Assembly (NCBI GenBank): GCA_948144175.1
Contig: CANXME010002497.1
Coordinates: forward strand, 1,136,501-1,200,500
Direction of reading: 5' to 3'
Length of the DNA stretch: 64,000 bases
Source of the DNA: Closterium sp. NIES-65
Lineage: Eukaryota; Streptophyta; Zygnematophyceae; Desmidiales; Closteriaceae
Position numbers and translations under genes: made by a program. The notes below the pieces were generated by a model. The model was not told the DNA's origin. It ran no database searches and saw only the letters and a program-made list of their open reading frames with translations. This document shows, piece after piece, positions 53,226 through 64,000 of the stretch (position 1 is its first letter; every line of letters begins with the position of its first letter).

Positions 53226-56200
53226 TCAAGAGGAGAGCAAGTGAGGCAAGACAGGCACAAGACCCAGCTGGGTGCAGAAGCGCTGATGGTCACAAGGCGC
53301 AAGTGCCTTGGTGAACACATCAGCAGTGTTGGCCTCAGAGGCCACGTATGCAAGTCGCAACTGACCACGCTGCTGCAGCTCACGAGCAAGGAAGTAGCGG
53401 AGAGCAATGTGCTTCGTTCTGTGCTCCAAGCGCTGCTCTCGACACAAGGCCAGCATAGCCTTGTTGTCTACGTACAGCACTGGAGGAGAACGAGGCGGCT
53501 CTCCAAGGTCAGTCAGCAGGTAGGTGAGCCAGCGAAGCTCCTGTGCAGCCATGGCCCCGGCGTAGATCTCAGCCTCACAACTGGAGCCGAGAACTGAAGA
53601 CGAGCGAGTAGACCGCCATGAGACAGAGCCGGAACCAAGGCTGAAGGTGTAACCCTGTGACGACCGCTGCGTAGCCTGGTCGTCAGCCCAGGAAGCGTCC
53701 GCGTGGCCGGTAAGGACCACTGGACTCCGCCCTCCAAGCACTAGCCCCATGCCTGACGTACTGCACAGGAAGCGCAATACCCTCTTCGCTGCAGCCATGT
53801 GCTCCGGTCTGTGTCTCCCAGGAGCAACATAGCGTGCAAGAATGCTCAGAGGGTATGCAAGGTCAGGTCGTGTGCAGGTCATCAGGTACAGGAGGCAGCC
53901 AACAAGCTCCGCATACGGACCACTCGACTCTACGGACTCATCCGAAGGCAGAGCTGAGAGTGAGTGGCGAGTAGGCAGAGGAGTGGCCTGAGGCGAGGAG
54001 TACGTGAAGCCGAAGCGCTGAAGGACCTGCTGCACCATGTGTGACTGAGTCAAGGTAATGGTGCGGCGTGCTCTGTCCCGAGTGATCTGCAAGCCAAGGT
54101 AGCTGCGCAGTTCACCCAGGTCTGTGCACGTGTGTCTCTTCAACAGCTCCGACTTCACGTAGGCGAGTCCAGCAGTGTCCGCTGTGGCAAAGACCAGGTC
54201 GTCGACGTACACGAGGATGTAGAACGGCGGCAGGGAAGTGTCGGTGCGAAGAAACAGCGACGGGTCAGCAGTAGAAGGAGCAAACCCAAGAGCCGCAAGC
54301 GTAGTCCTCAGTGTGTCGTGCCACTCACGCGGTGCCTGGCGGAGACCGTAGACTGGCCGTCGGAGGCTCCACTGGGTGCCAGGAGGGAAAGTCCCAGTGA
54401 AGCCAGGTGGACGGCGAAGCCAGATCTCCTCGTGCAGGCTACCCTGCAAGAACGCAGTGCTGAAGTCGAGAGAGTGAAGCTCGTAGTCGCGCTGAGCGGC
54501 TATGTGCAGCAGCACCCGAAGAGTAGTCATCTTCGGGGTGGGAGAGAAGGTCTGAAAGTAGTCAACTCCCTGCCGCTGACTGAAGCCACGAGCAACGTAC
54601 CGTGCCTTGAAGACAGGTGGAGAGCCCGGCGGCCGCTTCACCCTGAAGATCCACATGCCACTGACGATGTTCGCCCCAGGAGGGGGAACCGCGTCAACGT
54701 AGGTGCCTGTGGACTTCCAGGAAGCCATCTCTGCATCCATAGCTGCCTGCCACTGAGAGGAGTAGGGACCCTCTACGGCCTCCGCGTAAGAACGCGGAGT
54801 CGGGATGTCTAGTGCATCCGGGTCTCCCTCAGGGGCAAGCAGTACAGACGCGAGATGAGGTGAAGCAGCCGCTAGACACTGTAACTCCTCCTGCCTGTCC
54901 TCTAGGACGTCCGTGCCAAGAGCACACTCACCCCCGACGGACGGAGGACAGACAGACGCAGACTCAGCAACAAGACTAGCAGCGTAGTCGAGACGACAGC
55001 GAGCAGCAAAGTCGACGAGCTCAGCGACTAGAGCAGACGCAGCAGTGGACTCAAAAGAGGGGTCAGTGACGACAGTAGCAAGCAGACGCGTGACAGTGGG
55101 ACTGGCAGCACGAAGAGAGTCCGACTCAGGGTCCGCAAGCGCTGGAAGAGAGGACTCAGGAGGAGAAGGCAAAGGGGCACGCAGAGGAGCAGTGGACGGA
55201 CGTAAAGACATCCGGTGCGTGCCAGGGACAGGAGGAGGACGCTGACGCGAACTGCGACCACTAGCGCGAGCAGCACGAACAGGCGACGCGGGACGAGACG
55301 CAGGCTCACGACGCTCAGCAAGACCTCCAGTAGGACCAGTGTAAGGAGAGGGAGCAGGCAGGGGAGAGGAAGGCTCCAGTAGGGGCTGTGACTGGACAGG
55401 CGGTGGACCCTCTACTGGAGGAGAAAGACCAAGAACCTGCTGAAGGAGCGGAACGAAGTACGGCCGAGGCCGCGCGGCAGCTCCAGACTCAGCAGGGACA
55501 GCACCAGCACCCTCAGCGACAGCACCAGCGCCACCCACACCTCCAGCGGCAGGACCAACAGCAGCAGGCTCAGTACGAACGCCCTCAGCAGCTCCAGCTC
55601 CAGGAGGACCTGCAGGGCCAGCAGCTCCGGGACCGGCTGCACCCGCACCCTCGACGGTCGAAGAAGCTCCAGCTCCAGCTCCAGCAGCACCTCCAGACTC
55701 AGCAGCACGCCTCCAGCGGCGAGCGAACCACTCGCGCAGCTCCTGTGGAGAGAGGGGCTCCCGGCGAGACGCAGCAGCAGGAGAAACCCCAGGCTCAGCA
55801 GCTCCAGACGCAGCACCCCCAGGCTCAGCAGCTCCCGACCCAGCACCCCCAGACCCAGCACCTCCAGGCACAGCACCCCCCGGCTCAGCACCCCCAGGCT
55901 CCGCACCCTCCGCAGTAGCACCCGCAGGCCCAGCACCCCCAGCAGTAGCAACCCCAGGCTCAGCACCCCCGCGCACAGCACCCCCAGAATCAGCACCCCC
56001 AGGCTCAGCACCCGCAGCAGCACCAGAGTCACCAGTAACCTCGACCGGGTCAACGGCGTCTACCTGGGACACACCTGAGGGGGCAGGAACCTGAGGGGGG
56101 AGGGGGTCTACCGGGGGCGGAACCGGCACAAGGAAGTCCGGGGGAGGGGGGAGGGAAGGAGTGCGGTAGGGGAAGAGACGGTAGAAGGGGACTGACTCGT

Positions 56201-57047
56201 CGAACGTGACGTCCTGGGAGGACAGAACACGACGAGAGGAGGGGTGGTAAAACTGCCACCCTGGGGCGTCAGTGGGGAAGCCAAGGAAGACACAGGGAGC
56301 AGCACGAGGGGACAGCTTGTCCGCAGACAAGTCGCGGACAAACGCCCGAGATCCCCAGACACGGAACACAGACGCATCGCCAACCTTCCCCGTCCACAGC
56401 AAGGCTGGGGACATCGCTGGCCGAGAGACCCGGGGGTGAAGGTTGAGCTGATGCGCCGCGTACCTCACCGCAAACGGCCACAGAAAATGGGGGGCAGCCG
56501 CATGCATCATGGACGTACGAGCGACATCCATGACCATGCCAATGCGGCCCTCAGCAATCCCATTTTGCTGTGGTGAGTCCGGAAGCGTGAAGGTCTGGCG
56601 GATCCCCCGTGCACGACAGTAGTCTCGCAGAAGGCGAGAAGAGAACTCTCCGCCTCTGTCAGAGTGCAGACGCAGAACAGGAAAGTCCGAGCCGAAGCTC
56701 TTCCTGAGCTGGAGACGAGCCTTGCGGATCCAGTCGATCAGCACCTCAGTGACCGCACCCTTGCTGCGCAAGGGGAGGACTGTGGTGTAACGCGAGTAGT
56801 CGTCAACCACCAACAGGAAGTAGCGCTCGTAACCCTGCCCACGGACGGGGGCTGGGCCCCACACATCCATGTGAAGCGTCTGCAGGGGAGCCTCTGTCGG
56901 GGGGAAGTGGGAGGAGTGAGGAGTAGCCCGGAGGCGACCCTCGACACAGGGGACACAGGAAGGTCCTGGCCCGGAGGGGAGAGGAGGGAGAGACTGGGGA
57001 AGACCAGAGACAAGGACACGGGAAGCCATGCTCCGAAGACGGGGCAA
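53226..57047 (-). pseudogene. Integrase, RT and RNase H of N, long intact frame
   Basis: An uninterrupted frame of 1,273 codons. Integrase: CVPC of the zinc region (about 31-34), LHMDVWGP (Asp about 61), HSDRGGEF, NGIAEGRIG (relatives have NGIAERRIG; the catalytic Glu is kept), then FRVWGSRAFVRDL. Linker: GGAEPGGAEP-type repeats and a proline/alanine-rich stretch (about 340-560). RT: MASWKSTGTYVDAV, FQTFSPTPKMTTLRVLLHIA, YVDDLVFATAD (about 948). RNase H: HADASWADDQATQRSSQGY, SSCEAEIYAGAMAAQ, YVDNKAMLALC (about 1130-1230), ending TQLGLVPVLPHLLSS. The upstream frame (protease) is out of phase by one base near 57130, so the full polyprotein is not made as one chain. All catalytic residues of this part look intact. 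Confidence 0.93.
55780..56010 (-). repeat. Coding minisatellite of N
   Basis: Units near cagcacccccaggctcag and variants, encoding GGAEPGGA-type residues between integrase and RT. Confidence 0.8.
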
Positions 57048-57099
57048 GGAGGGGTGGCCAAGACGGTGGTGCCACAGGAGAGTCTCGTGAGACAGGAGG

Positions 57100-59059
57100 C
57101 GACAAGAACAGGGGGCAGACTCAGGACCTGACCAGACGCAGGGACAGGAGGAGACTCAACGGTCAGGGTGTAGAGACTCGACCCCGGCCGACGTGAGAAC
57201 GTGGCCAGGTGTCGGCCTGTGCGAGCCTCCGTGCAGTGGGTCACCCTCTGACGCGCAGGAGTGAACTGGTGAACACCCCCATCCTGCAGGTCCGCTCCAC
57301 TCACCAAGTTCGTAGAGAACGAGGGAAGGTACAGACCCGACAGGGTGCCCGAAGGGGCAGCCGGACACGGGAGGACAGTGGAGAAGTGAGACAGGACAGG
57401 ACCCCCAGAGGGATCAGCAAGGGAGACCGCAACCGGCCGGCCGAGCGGCGTAAGGGTAGTGCGGTCTCGAAAGAAGGAGCGAGAAGCTCCGGAGTCAAGT
57501 GTGAAAGTGAGGGAGGACGAGGACGACTCAGTACCTGAGAGCGCAGTCTCACCAGTACCTGAGAGCGCAGACGCACTAGCACCTAGAGCAGCAGCCTCAC
57601 AAGCACCTAGCGCAGCAGTACCAATGCCCAGGTCGGGCTGAAAACACCGGTAACCCTCATTCTCCTCACTATAATCCACAACATACATAGCAGTAAGGAT
57701 AGCATCAAAATCAAGATCAAAGATCGCTACACCAGCCCTGAGAAGCTCATCCCAGCGAGGGATCTCACTAGCCCCAGGGAACTGCTGACGCTAAGCGTCC
57801 GTCAGGCGGCCAAAGCAGCGCTGGGTGGCGTGGGCACCCCCACACTGCTCACCCGCGCGGTCGCCGGAACGAAGAACGTAGGTGCAGGGACCAGTACCCC
57901 CACCCCTCTGACGCCCAGCGTACCACTCACGAAGCTGCTGAGGCGAAGGGATGTCCCGCGAGCGCTGCTGCTGCTGCCGGTGCGAGCGCTGGCCACCACC
58001 ACCGCCGCTACGCTGCTGGGTACCACCCCGACCAGCTCCACCTCCTCCACCACTACTGCCTCCTCCGCTGCCGCCTCCACTGCCTCCACCTCCGCCGCCT
58101 CCACCTCCGCCGCTGCCTCCACCACCACCGCTGGCACCACCACCACCGTCTCCGCCGCTGCTGCCGCCACCACCACCACCACCCCCGCCACTAGCCCCGC
58201 CGCCACCCCCACTCCCTCCGCAGCCACCGCCGCCACCGCCACCGCCCCCTCCAGCTCCACCCGCGCCCTTGCCCCCCTTGCCCTTGCTGGAGCGACGTCT
58301 CCCACTAGGGGCAGACGCCGCGCCGACCGACTCAAAACCAAGCAGGTCGGCAGCAGCAGCAGAGGCAACAGAGGGCAGCAAGGGGGAAGGAGAGCACCCC
58401 TCAAAGATGGGGGTGCGAGGGTCACCACGAGAAGCACCTACAGCGACTATGCTCTTCTCCGCTGCAAGGAGGGCATTCTCGAGGAGGTCGACGGTGAGAG
58501 TGGTGGGACAGACTGCGAGAAAGTGGTCCCTGACGACGCGAAGGGAGTCAGGGAGGCGTGCGACTACGTAGTAGAGAGCGATGTACATGGGGGGGGGGTT
58601 CTTAGCGCAGAACTCAGCAGGAAGGGCGGCGCGGTAGCGAGTGTCACTAGTGCGGAGGTGCGTAATGAGGTCAGCGACAGTGGGAAAGGCAGAGAGGTCA
58701 GGAAAGAGGTAGGGAAGCATGAGACGGCTCAGTGCAGCAGTGGCAGGGGAGGAGTAGCGCGCAACTACAGCGTCGTACAAGGTCTGAGCACTCTTGTACT
58801 GACTAAAGTGCGCACGCTCAGAGGTAGGGAGGTGGCGACGCACAGCAAGACGTGCAGCAGCATCGCGGGTGGCCCACTTAGAGCGGACAGCGGGATCAGC
58901 ATCAGCAGCAGGGGCAGGAGAGGCGCCAGAGGTGAGGTCAAAGAGAGAAAGGTCGTCAGCCCTGTCGCACTGTAAGAACAGCTGCAGGTCGTCTAACCAG
59001 ACCTCAAAATCAATGGCGCGACCCTCAGCGTCAAAAGCTAGGACACTAGGGGTAGCCAT
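57100..59059 (-). pseudogene. Gag and protease of N, one amber codon and one frameshift
   Basis: ATG 59059 (MATPSVLAFDAEGRAIDFEVW). The UBN2-type gag has SQYKSAQTLYDAVVARYSS, LPYLFPDLSAFPTVADLITH and MYIALYYVVARLPDSLR. A very glycine-rich segment follows (about 58260-58030), then YAGRQRGGGTGPCTYV and the cysteine/histidine block ending RCFGRLTDA. A TAG (57791-57793) replaces the tryptophan codon seen in B. The same frame continues through EIPRWDELLRAGVAIFDLDFD to the protease LDSGASRSFFRDR (about 57490). The frame is lost about 57130, before the integrase zinc region. An extra upstream ATG exists, but 59059 is the start shared with B and C. Confidence 0.9.
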
Positions 59060-60169
59060 GGTGACGACAGCGACGCAGTGCAAGCAGTAGGGAAAGAGCT
59101 CGCAGTGTCAGTGGGACAGTGCTCACCAGGCAGGGCAGGTCGTGCAGTCAGCAGAAAGGCGGCTCAGCGACCGGGCGGCTCGGGTGCACAGCTGCTCGGC
59201 TCCCGGGCGGCTCGGCGGCTGGGCGGCTCGGGCGCAGGGCGGCTCGGCTCCCGGGCGGCTCGGCGGCTGGGCAGCTCGGGTGCAGGGCGGCTCGGCTCCC
59301 GGGCGGCTCGGCGGCTGGGCGGCTTGGGTGCAGGGCGGCTCGGCTCCCAGGCGGCTCGGCGGCAGGGCGGCTCGGGTCCCGGGCGGCTCGGCTGCTGGGG
59401 CGGCTCGGCCGGGAGATGCAGCGTCGGGCCGGCAGGTGCAGCGTCGGGCCGGCAGGTGCAGCGGCGGGCCGGCAGGTGCAAGTGGCGGGCCGTAAGAGGC
59501 GGCGGGCCGATGGGTGCAGCGGCGGGCCGGTAGGTGCAGCGGCGGGCCGGCAGGAGCAGCGGCGGGCCGGCAGGGTGCAGCGGCGGGCCGGTAGGAGCAG
59601 CGACGGGCCGGCAGGGTGCAGCGGCGGGCCGTAGAGTGCAGCGGCGGGGCCGTCTGCAGCAGAGGCGGGGCCGCGTCAGAGGAGGCGGCGTGGCCGCGTC
59701 AGGGGAGGCGGTGGGGCCGCGTCAATGGAGGCGGCGGGGCCGCGTCAGGGGAGGCGGCGGAGTCGCGTCAGGGGAGGCGGCGGGGCCTCGTCAGGGGAGG
59801 CGGCGGGGCCGCGTCAGGGGAGGCGGCGGGGCCGCGTCAAGGGAGGCGGCGGGGCCGCATCAAGGGAGGCGACAGGGCCGCGTCAGGGGAGGCGGCGGGG
59901 CCGCGTCAGGGGAGGCGGCGAGGCCGCGTCAAGGGAGGCGGCGGGGCCGCGTCAAGGGAGGCGGCGGGGCCGCGTTAAAAGAGGCGGCGGGGCCGCGTCA
60001 AGGGAGGCGGCTGGGCCGCGTCAGGGGAGGCGGCAAAGCCGCGTCAGAGGAGGCGGTGGGGCCGCGAGTGAAAAGGCGACCCGAGGGGTCGCTAAAAAAA
60101 AGGGCGCGCCTCGGGGCGCGCGTCGGTGGGCCCAGACAACGGTCCTAAGGTAGGACCCGCTCTATACCA
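59060..60169 (-). repeat. 5' leader of N: three GC-rich tandem arrays and primer site
   Basis: 59160-59410: units close to ggcggctcggctcccgg with an alternating ggcggctgggcggctcggg unit. 59410-59660: units near gcagcggcgggccggtag. 59680-60060: about fifteen units of a 24-bp repeat near ggaggcggcggggccgcgtc. At the LTR, on the - strand, TGGTATAGAGC is the primer site, followed by the stem GGTCCTA-CCT-TAGGACC (60141-60157). Long open frames across the arrays are low-complexity. Confidence 0.78.
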
Positions 60170-60306
60170 TGTGAGAATAGGAAAACAGGAATGAATGAAC
60201 TATGAATGAAAGCAGTACAAATATGAAACCCTAACTGGGTTGTACCCCCTATGGGATACCCCACTACAGCCTACACAGCAGTATAAGCTATAGATATGTT
60301 CTGACA
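60170..60306 (-). repeat. 5' LTR of N (137 bp)
   Basis: TGTGAGAATA to GTTCTGACA, followed by AGGAT. Confidence 0.93.
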
Positions 60307-60311
60307 AGGAT

Positions 60312-63300
60312 GTCCAGGGCTGCGGCACCGTCGCTCTGCAAGGGGAGGCCGGGAAGGAGGTCCTTATCCCCGACGTGTTGTACGTCCCGGGTGTGCGAGC
60401 CAACCTGTTGTCGGCCGGCCAGCTGAAGGAGCATGGCGTGAAGCTGCAGGAGGACGGAGACGGCATGCTGCTCGTCTCGGCAGCAGGGGAGGTGCTCGGG
60501 CGGGCGACGTACTCGGGGCGAGTCCTCTGCACCGACCTGCGTCCCTGCATGACGCGGTCGACACCGCCCACGACGGAGGTTGTGGCTCTGCGGGCGATCG
60601 TCTCGAAGACGAAGTCGACGCCGGACCGGATGCACGCGAGGCTTGCGCACGTCGGCATGGACACCATACGGAGCTCGGCGAAGAACGAGGTCGCCATTGG
60701 GCTGGACCTGAAGTCGGCGACGGACGCCGACTCCCCGTGTGTCTCGTGCGTCGGCGGGAAACTGGCGCGGCACACCTTCCCCGACCAAGGCTCCGACGCC
60801 GACGACGTGCTGGCTGTCGTGCACATCGACCTGTGCGGGCCTTTCCGCGTGACTGCCAAGGATGGCAGCCTGTACTTCTTGCTGCTGAAGGACCACAAGA
60901 CCCGTAACTTGTGGGTGCAGCCGGTCGCCAAGAAGTCCGATGCGTTGCAGGCGTTCGTACAGTGGCTGGCGGTGACTGAGCGGCAGACGAAGAAGTCAGT
61001 GCTGATGCTGCGCTCTGACAGGAGAGGGGAGTTCCTCGGGAAGCAGTTCACCGACTTCGTGAACGGCAAAGGGATCGTCCACGACCTAACCTGCCCATAC
61101 ACCTCGCAGCAGAACGGCATGGCGGAGCGGGAGATGCGGACGGTGGTGGAGTCAGTGCGGACAATGCTGCTGCACATGGGCGTGCAGCACCACTGGTGGC
61201 ACCTCGCTCTGCGGCAGGCCGTCTGGGTCCGCAACTGCCTGGAGAGGTCGACGCTGCCGCCGGGGACGACGCCGTACCAGCTGCTGACCGGGAAGAAGCC
61301 CGACTTGTCGCTGGTGCGGGTATGGGGCTGCATGGCGCAGTTCCTTGTCCCTGAGCAGCAGCGTGGCGGGAAGCTGACGCCGAAGGCCAGGTGGGGCCTG
61401 CACCTTGGTGTGTCGGCGGCAAGCAAGGGCTGGGAGCTCCTCGACGTTGCCGCTGACCGAGTGGTCACCACGTCGGACGTGGTGTTCTACGAGGAGATGT
61501 CGCTGGCTGAGTGGAAAGCGGAGTATGGGCCGGCGTCCGGTTGGTCGCCGTCCACCCCGCCCTCGGACACCTCGTCGGCGACGCTGCCGCTGCTTGCCGA
61601 GGTCGGTGAGCTTGCTACTCAGGACGTCGACGACGTCCGAACCTCTACCCCCCTCCCTATGATTCCTGCCCCTCCCCTCGTGGCCGACCTGCATGGGCTG
61701 ACCTCGGCGTCGGCCTCCGACAATGAGGGGAGACGTGGGACGCCGCCTTCGGCGCCGGCCAAGGGCATCGCCGGTGGCCGACGTGACGAGCGGCGAACCG
61801 ACGTGGGACTGCAGTCGACAGGGGAGGAGCAGGTCGAGGAGCAGCAGCTGACCAGGGAGCAGGCTGCCGTGAAGCCGACCACGGAGCAGTCGGCGACCGG
61901 ACCGTCGGCAGGGGAGCCGACCACAGGGGAGAGGTCGGCTGGGGAGCCGACCACAGTGGAGCAGTCGGCTGGGACGCCGGCTGAAGAGCAGCAGGACGCT
62001 GAGGGCAATGACGATGGAGGGGACGCCGAGGAGGTCCAGCCAGGACCACGGCGTTCAGGCCGACTTCGGAGGCCGCCTGACTTCTTCGTCCCCGCTGCCT
62101 TCACCACGGTGTATGACGTGGACGATGACGACGACCTGCTGTACGACGACGGCGAGGAGGATGAGGAGTTTCCGGAGCTCGACCCCGACATGTTAGCTGA
62201 CCCCGAGCACCGTTAGGGACATCTCGACGATGACGGTGAGGGAGGCATTGGCGTGCTGGAAGGGCCCGGCGGTGAAGGCCGCCATGGAGGAGGAGATTCG
62301 GAGTCTCATCAACATGGGCACCTGGGAGCTGGTCGAACGCCCGCCGGGGGTGAACGTCATGAAGAACCGGTGGGTGTTGACGACGAAGTACCACATCGAC
62401 GACACCGTCGAGCGAGAGAAGGCGAGGCTGGTTGTGAAGGGTTTCACACAGGTGTACGGCGCCGACTACGACGAGACGTTCGCGCCGGTGAGCAGCTACG
62501 TCACGCTGAGGATTTTCCTCAGCATTGTCGCTGTCCTCAATCTCAACCTGATGCAGCTCGACATGAAGAACGCCTTCCTGCAGAGCAAGCTCGATCGGGT
62601 GCTGTACATGTCTCAGCCGGACTACTTCAACGATGGAACCGGCCGGGTATGTAAGCTGCTGAAGAGTCTCTACGGGCTGAAGCAGTCGCCGCTGTTGTGG
62701 TACTTGGCGCTCAACGATGTGCTGGTCGGCGCCGGGTGGAAGAAGAGCCAGGTCGACGAGGCTCTTTACTTCAAGGTCGGCGAGGATGGAGTGGCCTGCT
62801 GGGTGCTGGTCTACGTCGAGGACCTGCTCGCCGCTAGCAGCAGCGCCGCGATGCTGAAGGAGCTGCTGGAAGCTGCCTTCGAGCTGCGCGAGATCTCGCC
62901 GGTGCAGAAGTACCTTGGGCTGGAGATCGTGCGCAACAGGTCGGCGGGGAAAATGTGGCTGCATCAGCTGGGCTAAGCCGACAAGCTGCGTAGGCGCTTC
63001 ATCGACGAGGAGCAGACCGGGCGCACCCCGAAGACACCAGTCTCGGTCGGTGCCTACGCCGAGCTCACCTTCGATGACGAGGAGGCGCAGGAACGGCAGG
63101 AGGAGGAGTACCGGCAGAAGGTCGGCTCGCTGCAGTTCGCGGCGACGACGACGAGGCCGGACATCGCCTTCGCCTGCAGCAAGCTGGGGAGCGGCCTCAC
63201 GGTGAGGAGCGACCAGCACTGGCGCGAGGTCGACCGCTGCCTCGCCTACCTCGCCAACACACGTGACACCGCCCTGAAGTTTGGCGGTGGACCTGATTCA

Positions 63301-63813
63301 CTAGAGCTGGTCGGCTACGTGGACGCCGACGACGCCGGTGACAAGCAGAACAGGACGAGCACAGGTGGTTACGTGTTCGTCTACGGAGGGGCTGCAGTCT
63401 CCTGGTCGAGCCAGCGCATCAAGTGCGCGACGTTGTCGTCGACCGAGTCGGAGTACGTGGCAGCCACTGAAGCTAGCAAGGAGGGACGCCGCCTTTGCTT
63501 CCTCCTCGCCGAATTCCGGCAACTGGACGCCGGGAAGCCGACTGTCCTGCGCGTGGACAACAAGTCGGCCATCACGGTCGCCGAGGGCATGGGGTTGACG
63601 GGCAACCTCAAGCACATGGAGCGGCGACAGGCCTGGCTGCAGCACATGGTGAGGCGCGGGAAGTTGTCGCTGCAGTACATCCCAACCGCTGAGCAGCCGG
63701 CCGACTTCCTGACGAAGGCGCTGCACTATCCGGCCTTCAACCGGTGCTCCGTCGCAATCGGCCAAGTGCGCCTGGCAGATGTGGGCGACGGTGACAACGA
63801 TGTGCAGCAGTAG
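60312..63813 (+). pseudogene. Protease end, integrase, RT and RNase H of O (part 2 of gag-pol)
   Basis: Continues the frame broken by N (VQGCGTVALQGEAG). Integrase zinc region with CVSCVGGK; core with HIDLCGPF, RSDRRGEF and NGMAEREM; then KKPDLSLVRVWGC and an acidic/threonine-rich linker with repeated EQSAGEPTT-type units. A one-base insertion at about 62214 (cgttaggg against cgttggg in A) puts a TAG in frame. The RT continues one frame over (NRWVLTTKYHIDD, LNLMQLDMKNAFLQS), but the active site reads YVEDLLAAS instead of YVDDLLAAS (about 62815). A TAA at 62974-62976 replaces a tyrosine codon. RNase H (YVDADDAGDKQNRTSTGGY, STESEYVAATE) ends at TAG 63811-63813. Non-functional. Confidence 0.92.
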
Positions 63814-63930
63814 ATGCCATGCCCTCTTGCATGGCTGGTGCGGTGACTGGCGTGCTGTGTGTAGGGTGCACGCCGACGAGCTAGTCTCCGAGTTGTACTG
63901 CCGTGTGGGCTGGGTGCCCAAGCGTGAACG

Positions 63931-63941
63931 CGGCAGGTGAG
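63931..63941 (+). other. Polypurine tract of O
   Basis: cggcaggtgag immediately before the 3' LTR; compare 4531-4540 in A. Confidence 0.72.
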
Positions 63942-64000
63942 TGTCAACGGGAGTTGGATATTGGCCCCGTCCTCGCTTGGGCGGTGCCGACTTCGTGGTC
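63942..64000 (+). repeat. 3' LTR of O, first 59 bp
   Basis: Starts TGTCAACGGG, identical to the start of the 5' LTR at 50185 for the visible length; continues outside the window. Confidence 0.93.

Larger units (their letters stand above)
52882..60306 (-). mobile_element. Full-length Ty1/copia retrotransposon N (family II)
   Basis: The 137-bp LTRs are 52882-53018 and 60170-60306 with four differences. The duplication AGGAT flanks them (52877-52881, 60307-60311). It holds the whole family II set: leader repeats, gag, protease, integrase, minisatellite, RT and RNase H, in 7,425 bp. It is the reference copy for B, C, F and H. Confidence 0.97.
50185..64000 (+). mobile_element. Ty1/copia retrotransposon O (family I), interrupted by N
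   Basis: The 5' LTR 50185-51131, gag-pol in two parts around element N, and the first 59 bp of the 3' LTR are in the window. The left flank is gtcct (50180-50184) inside H; the same 5 bases should follow the 3' LTR outside the window. Removing N and one copy of AGGAT restores the gag-pol frame exactly. Confidence 0.94.

Noticed and set aside
59680..60060. CRISPR-like repeat array
   Set aside because: Units are contiguous, GC-rich and imperfect, without unique spacers, in a eukaryotic retrotransposon leader.
59119..60153. Long overlapping open frames across the GC-rich leader of N (and similar ones at 19010-19475, 13136-13480, 46396-46950)
   Set aside because: They are built of tandem repeat units, occur in several frames at once, have no start context or domain, and differ between copies.
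1..64000. Host protein-coding genes, rRNA genes or tRNA genes
   Set aside because: Every convincing protein motif belongs to copia or hAT proteins, and I found no complete structural RNA gene on either strand.

Overview
The window is a dense nest of transposable elements. I see no host gene that I can defend. The organism is most likely a streptophyte: a charophyte alga, or a moss- or lycophyte-grade plant. The reasons are three plant-style Ty1/copia lineages, primer-binding sites complementary to initiator-Met tRNA, a BED-finger hAT transposase with introns, a TRIM element, and coding regions rich in GC. The species cannot be fixed from the sequence. Element names A to O are mine.

Three copia families are present. 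Family I (A and O, + strand) has LTRs of about 1 kb full of GTCGAC hexamers. Family II (B, C, F, H, N, all on the - strand, plus one solo LTR) has very short LTRs of 124-137 bp, a GC-rich tandem-repeat leader, and a Gly/Ala/Glu/Pro minisatellite between integrase and reverse transcriptase. Family III (D on -, E on +) has 472-bp LTRs. A fourth copia (G, 832-bp LTRs) is almost intact and also left a solo LTR. A TRIM, a hAT-type MITE (two copies) and a hAT DNA transposon complete the list.

Layout: 1-5546 is the 3' part of copia A. 5560-29119 is a hAT transposon of about 3.9 kb inflated to 23.6 kb by nested insertions: D inside the hAT; B and a MITE inside D's 3' LTR; C inside B's 5' LTR; a solo G-type LTR inside B's pol; a TRIM inside the hAT transposase. 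29138-47787 is an inverted, partial second copy of the hAT left end together with the same family III insertion (E) and MITE, itself carrying G, a solo family II LTR and F. 47788-48763 is an unassigned spacer, perhaps an LTR-element remnant. 48764-50184 is the 3' end of copia H, cut by copia O (50185 to the window end). O carries the complete family II copia N (52882-60306) in its protease region.

Most junctions were placed to the base by matching target-site duplications (TSDs): TAGTG (B), CTATA/CTTTA (C), GTAGG and CGAAG (solo LTRs), CTAAC (D), GTCCAGAT (MITE), ACCTG (TRIM), AGCTA (G), AGGAT (N), AGCCTAGG (hAT). The gag-pol genes are all broken by stops, frameshifts or deletions, although G, A and N come close to intact. 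The strongest leads for follow-up are the hAT-centred inverted duplication, a hairpin beside the primer-binding site whose two sides change together between family II copies, a foreign gag fragment captured inside element C, and a cluster of amber stops in C-A-G context that looks like decay of methylated DNA.
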